Below, piece by piece: positions 16,133-22,461 of a stretch of 22,461 bases of DNA (positions are counted from its first letter, which is position 1; each line of letters starts with the position of its first letter). This stretch comes from Flavobacteriales bacterium (GTDB lineage: Bacteria > Bacteroidota > Bacteroidia > NS11-12g > UBA955). The DNA lies in assembly GCA_947464515.1 (NCBI GenBank), contig CANHXF010000003.1, positions 1 to 22,461 on the forward strand, in the 5' to 3' direction. The translations under genes were made by a program, and so were the position numbers. The notes under the pieces are model-generated. The model made no database searches, was not told where the DNA came from, and worked only from the letters and a program-made list of their open reading frames with translations.

Positions 16133-19100
16133 TTAATTAAAATTAACACGCAATCCAATTTTGATAGTTCTTGGTGCGCCCAAGTTACCCGTCTGGGAGT
16201 TTAACAAAATTTTATATAGATCAACATAACTCTGCGCGTCAATCTGGTTTTTTGCCAACAATTGACCTTGAGGTGAATTGATAAATCCGTCATCCAAAGG
16301 CTGACCAGTGTAAGGATAAACTGACACAACGTTGTATGCATTCAACACGTTAGATATGATAAAGAATACATTCATAAGTAACGGTTGAACTTTGTCCTCT
16401 CTATTGAAGCGCAATCCCTTGGTAATGTTGATATCAAATGTTTGGTTCCAAGGTAATCTCGCACCAAATGGAACACCCTTAATCCTAGAACGATCTACCG
16501 CACCAATTTGAACTGGGTTAATTGTTGGCGTATACGGAGTACCACTATATGAGTTAGAGATGACGTTGAAACTCGCATATTTGAAGATTTCTTTGCCTTT
16601 CCAACGAGGTCCGTTGTACATGTTCTTCTTAGTAATCGGGTTGATACCGCCGCCCCAAGCCCAAGTAGCGCTGAACTTAACGTTATGACGAATATCCAAT
16701 TCTCCCAATGGAATTACGTTTCTTAGATTAGGCTGGTTACTAGCAATCAAAGCCGCCTGAGAGTTTATGTTCGATCCCGTTCCATCAGCAAACTGCATCA
16801 TGTAACTGGCAACCAAAGAGAATGGCCCTGGCATGTTACCCTTACCACCAATGTCGTTCATCACGTATGTTCCACGGAATCCAGTGACAGTTGAGAAATC
16901 GATGTTACGGTAAGTAGTATACGTTACAGGATACCCTTGGCTGATTTGATACAAACCGAAATCTTTTCTGTTTTCGCTGTATGATGCAGCTATTTCCAAA
17001 CCACGGTCCTTTTTCTTACCCATGATTTGCTTGTAACCCACTTCGTAATCTGTTTTGATACGAGGCTTTAAGCTACCGTTAGAAATAGTAGAACCCTGAC
17101 GATTCTTTAAGTAGTACAATTCATCAATCGACAAGAACGATGCACCTGAGTTTGGTCGTTGTGCCAATACATCATAACTAACATAGAACGATTTTCTTCC
17201 TGGCTCCAATGGGAAAGAGAACCAGATACGTGGCAACAAATTCACAGCAGGTAGAAAGTCTTCTAATGCGTCTTTGGTTAATTCCTGTTTGTTGGGGTTT
17301 ACCAAATAAGGCGCGATACGACCGTTGCTGGTTTGGTTGGCCAAGAATTCCGCACTGCGCAATTCCGAACCATCCGCATTATACCACTTATCCCCATTTC
17401 TATAACCAATAATCTTAGTAGGTGATTGAATATCATTTACATATACTTTAAAGTCGTCCCCGATATTATTAGGATGCAAAACATCCAAACCATTGATTTG
17501 CTTCACTTCACCTTTTGTCTTAATTGGGTACAAGCTGTAAGGGTCTTTCAACACCAATTGGTTGGCATCATATCTTTCCATACGCAATCCCAAACGGAAT
17601 ACAAGGTCCTTGAACTGGAACTGATCCTGCAACCAAGCCGCAATATACACTGGCTGGAAAGCTCCAATGGTGCGCTGTGTTTTGTTATTTAAGAATTGTT
17701 CGATACTTGGCTTGCCCGCAACGCGATTTCCTAAATAATCGTATCCAAAGTAACTCACATAATTATTACCGCTGTTCAACAACTCATCCGCGTTGAACAT
17801 ATTTAACTTGAAATCCGAAGGCGCAAACGAATTAATATCTACATATGTGCGCTCATCAATCTTGTTGCCATAAACATCTGTAGCACCGTCTTGAATTAAT
17901 TTATCCCTGAAGTTACGGTCGAACTGCGATTGATCGCCGTAGTTAATCAAACGATTGTAACGAACGGTATCCGTAAACTGGCCATTAGCATCGTAACTCA
18001 AAATAGGATTAGACAAATCCAATTCTGATATGTGTTTGTTCATCAACTGACGCATCAATATCCACAAACCATTGGCACCCAATCCGTAACCACGGTTAAT
18101 TTGTTGCTCATAATAAAAACCTGCCTGTAAATCATGCTGGGTCCTTTCACGTCCTCCAACCGTTTTCCCTTTCACACTCATCTGGCCTACCGCGAACAAA
18201 CCATAACGCTCTGCACTAGACTTACTCCAACCGGAAGTGTTACCACCTGGTGTATTGTGCAGAGAATACACTGCATTGGGGTTCATGCCGTTCACCAATC
18301 CTTGACTTGCCAATAATGTATTGATTCCGTTGATGTTAAAACCTCTTTCATTATAATAGTCGTAAATACTCTGAGTGTATTTAGCTCTTACCGGATTCAA
18401 GTCACTCTTTGCGAATGTCATCAATGTATCCATATTGCCCACTTGCTCCCAATAGTTTCTCAACTGAACATAATTTCCAAACTGGTCACGCATAATCTTA
18501 GGCTCCCTGTTTGGATTTTGCTGCGGATCATTATTCGAGTATGCATAAACAGCCATAGGGTACGACTTGAATTGGCCAATATATCCGTAATCAAAAATGT
18601 TATCCATGTGAACCGCATCGCGACTCAATGAATAAGAGTTCTGATATTCTGCACGAATTGAATAGTATGCATTCTTAATTGAGCTCTCTTTGTTAACCTT
18701 GAAATTCTGCGTAAACAACAAATAGCCACGGAAAGTCTGGTTATCGCTTCTACCGTTGTTTTTGTAGTTCATCACGGAATTACTTGCCGCCAAACTTTGC
18801 TGGTAAAAATAACTCGCGTAACCTACAACACTTACTCCCTGAGATGGTCTCCACTCTAACTTTCCTATAAAATTGCCATTTGATAATGGACTATTCGGCC
18901 TTGCCTTCAATTGGTTAAAGTCTGACTCACGCAAATATGATGCAGTACTAACGAAACCATTCGGAGTATACACCAAAGGATTTTTTTCTATCTCTTGTAA
19001 TTTTTGATCATTAACTACATAAACACCCGTACGAGTTGGATTGGGATCTTTGTAATAGCCCACGTTACCATTTAACACATAACCCAACTTAACCATTCTA

Positions 19101-19918
19101 CGCTTCTTTCCAGTTTCAGCATCCTTCACGTCTTTTACAATTAAAGGACCAGAAATAAAACCTTCCACCGTATTATGGCCAAATGCATCCAAACCCGTTG
19201 AGGTCTGCGCTTCAACCGCTGTAACAATTTTATCCGTTGCACTTTTTGAAGTACTACTAAAAACACCACCCGTCAAGTCACCATACATCGCTGGAATACC
19301 ACCTACGTTTGCAGAAATCTGTTCTGTACCCAAGGTTGGCAAACCACCACCGCCAATTACACGCTGACCATCAATGTAAGTACCATTACCATCGGCTCTT
19401 GTTCCACGAACCGAAATACCCTGTGGGGTACTCATGATCGCAGAGTTGGTTCCCACCAACAAACTAGTACCACGACGCCCTGAATTCAAAATCTGTTTTT
19501 GATCAATTACCGCTTCGCTCTTCATCATATCCACCGGCGTCCTTTTACCCTTCACTCGGATAATTACATCGGTCATCTTACCATCCGATTTCACAAATAC
19601 GATTTCCTCTGTATTGTTATAACCAGGACCCAATGAAATGCCATTCAATCGCTGATCTGGAAACCCTTCTTTGGTCGCAGAAACATCATAAGTTCCTGGA
19701 TTCAACGTGGTGAATTCGGCATTACCGTCGGAATCCGTTGTGTCCGATGCTACTTCGATGTCGTTCAAAATCATCCGAATGGTTACACCACTCAACTTGC
19801 GACTCTCGCCATCCTTCGCGGTAATCTTAAAATCGGCAAAGTTCGTTTGCGCCGTTACCAAGCCGGTGGCCAATAAGCCCATACACAGCGTGAAAATCTT
19901 GCGTATCATATTCTTCAT
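16133..19918 (-). CDS. TonB-dependent receptor with carboxypeptidase-regulatory-like N-terminal domain
   Basis: A 1261-residue outer-membrane transporter or receptor expected to use TonB/proton-motive energy; the substrate is unknown. The signal peptide is about 1-24 (IFTLCMGLLATGLVTAQ). A carboxypeptidase-regulatory-like beta-sandwich follows at ~26-110 (GVTIRMILN, DSDGNAEFTTLNPGTYDV). The plug is at ~130-235 (TPQGISVRGTRADGNGTYID, then GGIPAMYGDLTGGVFSSTS), and the rest is a long barrel ending in GLRVNFN. No SusD-like partner lies nearby; the next genes are a T9SS surface protein and a PorV-family barrel, so this is not a polysaccharide-utilisation pair. I use the ATG at 19916-19918; the ATG three codons later would also keep the signal peptide. 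It is the first gene of the operon, with a candidate promoter at 19969-20000. A role as receptor or scaffold for the secreted partner is inference. Confidence 0.92.
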   Translation of the reverse strand: MKNMIRKIFTLCMGLLATGLVTAQTNFADFKITAKDGESRKLSGVTIRMILNDIEVASDTTDSDGNAEFTTLNPGTYDVSATKEGFPDQRLNGISLGPGYNNTEEIVFVKSDGKMTDVIIRVKGKRTPVDMMKSEAVIDQKQILNSGRRGTSLLVGTNSAIMSTPQGISVRGTRADGNGTYIDGQRVIGGGGLPTLGTEQISANVGGIPAMYGDLTGGVFSSTSKSATDKIVTAVEAQTSTGLDAFGHNTVEGFISGPLIVKDVKDAETGKKRRMVKLGYVLNGNVGYYKDPNPTRTGVYVVNDQKLQEIEKNPLVYTPNGFVSTASYLRESDFNQLKARPNSPLSNGNFIGKLEWRPSQGVSVVGYASYFYQQSLAASNSVMNYKNNGRSDNQTFRGYLLFTQNFKVNKESSIKNAYYSIRAEYQNSYSLSRDAVHMDNIFDYGYIGQFKSYPMAVYAYSNNDPQQNPNREPKIMRDQFGNYVQLRNYWEQVGNMDTLMTFAKSDLNPVRAKYTQSIYDYYNERGFNINGINTLLASQGLVNGMNPNAVYSLHNTPGGNTSGWSKSSAERYGLFAVGQMSVKGKTVGGRERTQHDLQAGFYYEQQINRGYGLGANGLWILMRQLMNKHISELDLSNPILSYDANGQFTDTVRYNRLINYGDQSQFDRNFRDKLIQDGATDVYGNKIDERTYVDINSFAPSDFKLNMFNADELLNSGNNYVSYFGYDYLGNRVAGKPSIEQFLNNKTQRTIGAFQPVYIAAWLQDQFQFKDLVFRLGLRMERYDANQLVLKDPYSLYPIKTKGEVKQINGLDVLHPNNIGDDFKVYVNDIQSPTKIIGYRNGDKWYNADGSELRSAEFLANQTSNGRIAPYLVNPNKQELTKDALEDFLPAVNLLPRIWFSFPLEPGRKSFYVSYDVLAQRPNSGASFLSIDELYYLKNRQGSTISNGSLKPRIKTDYEVGYKQIMGKKKDRGLEIAASYSENRKDFGLYQISQGYPVTYTTYRNIDFSTVTGFRGTYVMNDIGGKGNMPGPFSLVASYMMQFADGTGSNINSQAALIASNQPNLRNVIPLGELDIRHNVKFSATWAWGGGINPITKKNMYNGPRWKGKEIFKYASFNVISNSYSGTPYTPTINPVQIGAVDRSRIKGVPFGARLPWNQTFDINITKGLRFNREDKVQPLLMNVFFIISNVLNAYNVVSVYPYTGQPLDDGFINSPQGQLLAKNQIDAQSYVDLYKILLNSQTGNLGAPRTIKIGLRVNFN

Positions 19919-19968
19919 AGGTCGTTTTCTATATTTATTAAGTCGTTATACGATTAACTATAACTTGG

Positions 19969-20000
19969 CAAGTTTACCCAAAAAGCAAGGATTTATCAAG
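19969..20000 (-). promoter_or_regulatory. Candidate promoter of the TonB receptor/T9SS/PorV operon
   Basis: On the minus strand CTTG (19997-20000), a 20-base spacer and TAAACTTG (19969-19976) resemble the Bacteroidota TTTG / TAnnTTTG promoter, with one mismatch in each box. Transcription would start near 19962, about 43 bases before the ATG. Boxes and spacing echo the candidate promoter of the giant PKD gene. No terminator for the upstream dehydrogenase gene is evident in the 144-base gap (19919-20062). Confidence 0.4.
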
Positions 20001-20062
20001 TTTCTGCACCTGAATATTACATGTTCCTTGCGATTTATTTTTCATCGCCTTCGTAACCGCAA

Positions 20063-21016
20063 TCAGAAGTTACCGTCTATGTCGTACAATTTCAGCATTT
20101 TATCGAATAAAATTACAGAAATTTTACAATAGCTCTCAACTGTCCATCCGCCCACATGCGGCGAAAAAATTGTATGGTTTAAATCCATCAACCGCTCAAA
20201 TGTCTTCTTCCGATTTTCATCCAAATCCTTCCAAGGGGGTTCAACCGGCAAAACATCGGCAGCAAAACCCAAAATTCTAGAGCTTTCGATAGCCTCTTCT
20301 ACCGCCATCAAATCCACCGTCATTCCCCGAGACAAATTGAGCAAATAGATGCCCATTTTACATTGTTCTAAGCGATTTTTATTAATCCAATTTCGGGTTT
20401 CCGTAGTTAGGGGAATATGCAGTGAAATTACATCCGATTTTGAAAGCAATTCCGCCTCTGAAACCTCCGAAACCCATTGGTTACCAAATCCCGTTTTGTA
20501 CTTATCATAAGCCAAAATCTCCACGCCAAAACCCCGGAGTTTTTCCGCCACCGCCGATCCTGTATTTCCATATCCAACAATCCCAACCGTTTTGCCTTTC
20601 AACTCCGTCCCACGGTTGCCTTCACGGTCCCAAATGCCAGCTTTGACCTCCGAATTCGCCTTTGGTAATCGGGTCAGCAATCCCAGCAACATCACAATGG
20701 TATGTTCCCCAACCGCATCTGAATTTGCCTCGCCCGCATTAAAACAAACGATGCCCATTTCTTTCGCCGAAACCTCATCAATATTGTCCATCCCGGCACC
20801 ACCCCTACCTATCCACTTCAGCCCACCGCTGGCAACCATTAATTCTTTGTCTATAAACACCTTACTCCTCACAAAGAGGCCTTCGGGTTGATACAAATTC
20901 AGTAGACTACCTACCTCAGATGGCGTACAATCCCGACAATCGATGACCTCAAACTTGCCCTGCATCGACTGATGCAAATACTCGTGAAAATCATCAATCA
21001 ATAGGATTTTTGGCAT
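20063..21016 (-). CDS. D-isomer-specific 2-hydroxyacid dehydrogenase (phosphoglycerate dehydrogenase-like)
   Basis: A 317-residue cytoplasmic NAD-dependent oxidoreductase. The Rossmann motif is GIVGYGNTG (145-153), with Asp171 ending the second strand, which favours NAD over NADP. The catalytic triad is Arg230 (NLSRG), Glu259 (PVEPP) and His287 (SPHVGGW). The segment AGEANSDAVGEH (94-105) corresponds to the phosphoglycerate-dehydrogenase-type AGNNT...E motif. There is no C-terminal ACT domain, so it is the short form. It could serve serine synthesis or act on another 2-hydroxy acid, so I give no gene symbol. The frame is open to an ATG at 21076, but that would overlap the upstream biotin carboxylase by more than 50 bases and add 20 residues with no family resemblance. 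The ATG at 21014-21016 gives the normal start MPKILLIDD, 7 bases after the upstream stop. Confidence 0.9.
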   Translation of the reverse strand: MPKILLIDDFHEYLHQSMQGKFEVIDCRDCTPSEVGSLLNLYQPEGLFVRSKVFIDKELMVASGGLKWIGRGGAGMDNIDEVSAKEMGIVCFNAGEANSDAVGEHTIVMLLGLLTRLPKANSEVKAGIWDREGNRGTELKGKTVGIVGYGNTGSAVAEKLRGFGVEILAYDKYKTGFGNQWVSEVSEAELLSKSDVISLHIPLTTETRNWINKNRLEQCKMGIYLLNLSRGMTVDLMAVEEAIESSRILGFAADVLPVEPPWKDLDENRKKTFERLMDLNHTIFSPHVGGWTVESYCKISVILFDKMLKLYDIDGNF

Positions 21017-21023
21017 CGTCAAA

Positions 21024-22461
21024 TCAATAACCCTTACGCTGCAAATACCAATCTGTATGTCCGTGATTCGATCCAACAGCCTCTGAAACTACGGCATCGG
21101 ATTTACCTCCCTGCTGAAAAAACTGAACCGCCGCCATCGCCAACAATCCTTGATCTTCCAACAACAATTCTGGGGCTTCCAATTCCGTTCCCGTGAAATA
21201 ATGCTGAATAAAGTGGGTATCAAATTTCCCCTCAATAAATGCCGGGTGCTGCATTACAAAATCTCCAAACATCAATGTCGTCTCGATTCCAGTAATCACA
21301 TATTCACTGATCGCTCTTCGCATTTTTGCAATCGCCTCCAATCGCGTAGGTGCCCAAACGATGAGCTTCGCCAACATATTATCGTAGTAAATAGGAATCT
21401 CCATACCGCTTTCCATACAATCATCCACTCTGATTCCAGGACCCTGAGGCACTTTATAGGTTTCAACCGTTCCTACGTTGGGTAAAAACTGATTAACCGG
21501 ATCTTCTGCGCAAATTCTTAACTCGATGGCATGGCCGTTGATTTTCAACTCCTCTTGGGTAAAACTCAGTTTTTGTCCGGCAGCGACCAAGATTTGCTCT
21601 TTCACCAAATCAACCCCAGTAATCAACTCTGTAACGGGATGCTCTACTTGCAAACGTGTATTCATTTCTAGGAAATAGAATTCCATCGATTCGCTCAATA
21701 AAAACTCCACTGTGCCAGCGCCAGAGTAGTTACAGGCTTTAGCAACATTCACTGCCGCCTCGCCCATGGCTCGGCGAAGTTCAGGTGTCAGCACCGCACT
21801 CGGTGCTTCCTCAACCAACTTCTGATGCCTGCGCTGAATACTGCACTCCCTCTCAAACAAATAACAAGCATTGCCAAAATTATCCGCCATCAACTGAATC
21901 TCGATATGTCGAGGACTGCCAACGTATTTCTCAATAAAAACACTATCATCGCCAAACGCATTTCTAGCCTCATTCTGAGCCATTTGCAACGACGATATAA
22001 AATCTTCTTTTCTCTCCACCACACGCATCCCTTTTCCTCCACCACCCGCACTCGCCTTTACCAACACGGGAAATCCAACCTCAATGGCCACCTGCAAAGC
22101 ATCTTCCGCATTTTTAATCGCCTCGTCAATGCCAGGAACCAAAGGAACCCCAAAAGCCTTAACCGCCTGCTTAGATGCAATTTTGCTACCCATCACCTCC
22201 ATCGATTCAGCACTCGGCCCAATCAATACCAACCCTTCGGCTTTCAAAGCCCTAGCAAAACCCGCATTTTCACTCAAAAAACCATACCCTGGATGCACTG
22301 CCTCAGCGCCCGTTTGCTTACACAATTCAATGATGCGATCCATCCTCAAATAACTGTCAGAACTGGCCGCACCGCCCACGCAATAAGCCTCATCCGCATA
22401 GCGAACATGCAACGCCTGAACATCGGCTTCACTATAAATAGCAACAGTTTTAATGCCCATC
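21024..22461 (-). CDS. Biotin carboxylase subunit of an acyl-CoA carboxylase (5' end cut by window edge)
   Basis: Catalyses the ATP- and bicarbonate-dependent carboxylation of biotin on a separate carrier protein, for an acetyl- or propionyl-CoA-type carboxylase in the cytoplasm. The visible 478 residues begin at an internal MGIKTVAIYSEAD. The usual opening (KILIANRGEIA-type) is missing, so about 20-25 residues lie beyond the right edge. Motifs in order are AVHPGYGFLSEN, KASAGGGGKGMR (ATP-grasp glycine-rich loop), ECSIQRRHQK, FLEMNTRLQVEHPVTE (metal and bicarbonate site) and GHAIELRICAEDP. It has no biotinyl MKM domain and no carboxyltransferase domain. The full length of about 500 residues is longer than E. 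coli AccC and closer to the stand-alone subunits of Bacteroidota acyl-CoA carboxylases. The choice between acetyl-CoA and propionyl-CoA carboxylase cannot be made here. Confidence 0.92.
   Translation of the reverse strand, partial: MGIKTVAIYSEADVQALHVRYADEAYCVGGAASSDSYLRMDRIIELCKQTGAEAVHPGYGFLSENAGFARALKAEGLVLIGPSAESMEVMGSKIASKQAVKAFGVPLVPGIDEAIKNAEDALQVAIEVGFPVLVKASAGGGGKGMRVVERKEDFISSLQMAQNEARNAFGDDSVFIEKYVGSPRHIEIQLMADNFGNACYLFERECSIQRRHQKLVEEAPSAVLTPELRRAMGEAAVNVAKACNYSGAGTVEFLLSESMEFYFLEMNTRLQVEHPVTELITGVDLVKEQILVAAGQKLSFTQEELKINGHAIELRICAEDPVNQFLPNVGTVETYKVPQGPGIRVDDCMESGMEIPIYYDNMLAKLIVWAPTRLEAIAKMRRAISEYVITGIETTLMFGDFVMQHPAFIEGKFDTHFIQHYFTGTELEAPELLLEDQGLLAMAAVQFFQQGGKSDAVVSEAVGSNHGHTDWYLQRKGY

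Noticed and set aside
20031..20062. Short inverted repeats (GCGAT/ATCGC and TTGCG/CGCAA) after the dehydrogenase gene
   Set aside because: The stems are only 5 bp with AT-rich loops and no T tract follows, so a terminator is not supported.
21017..21076. N-terminal extension of the hydroxyacid dehydrogenase to the ATG at 21076
   Set aside because: It would overlap the end of the biotin carboxylase gene and adds residues without family resemblance before the normal MPKILLIDD start.

Overview
The window comes from a member of the Bacteroidota. The evidence is a cell-surface repertoire built around the type IX secretion system (T9SS): gliding-type (type B) C-terminal sorting domains, a PorV/PorQ-family barrel, a TonB-dependent receptor and a giant PKD-repeat protein. 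Two putative promoters also resemble the Bacteroidota TTTG / TAnnTTTG consensus. The class cannot be fixed from sequence alone; a gliding-type lineage such as Chitinophagales or Saprospirales is a guess. All 13 genes lie on the minus strand, so transcription runs from high to low coordinates. There is no tRNA, rRNA, insertion sequence, CRISPR array or phage gene. No gene-free stretch exceeds 180 bases.

In transcription order, the right edge holds a 5'-truncated biotin carboxylase subunit and a D-2-hydroxyacid dehydrogenase (22461-20063), 7 bases apart and probably cotranscribed. Next is a three-gene surface operon (19918-11105): a TonB-dependent receptor with a carboxypeptidase-regulatory-like N-terminus, a 1294-residue secreted protein with a type A-like C-terminal domain, and a PorV/PorQ-family outer-membrane barrel. 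A candidate promoter precedes it and a hairpin terminator (11041-11079) follows. Then comes a tight housekeeping run (11025-8217): greA, a HIT-family hydrolase, a divergent lgt-like gene and holB (DNA polymerase III delta').

The most interesting part follows (8150-799). An ECF sigma factor gene overlaps, through a TGATG junction, a gene for a one-pass membrane protein. Its short cytoplasmic N-terminus looks like that of Bacteroidota anti-sigma factors. Its periplasmic part carries a PKD-like domain and a complete-looking type B T9SS sorting domain. Directly downstream is a 1793-residue PKD-repeat surface protein with the same kind of sorting domain, followed by a near-perfect terminator (744-776). 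I propose that this is a trans-envelope signalling module in which an anti-sigma factor senses T9SS activity or cargo through its own sorting domain. The left edge holds the 5' part of mnmE (1-620).

Functions rest on recognising motifs by eye; no database search was possible. Where the longest reading frame and the likely start disagree (giant PKD protein, anti-sigma protein, dehydrogenase), the reasons are given in the entries.
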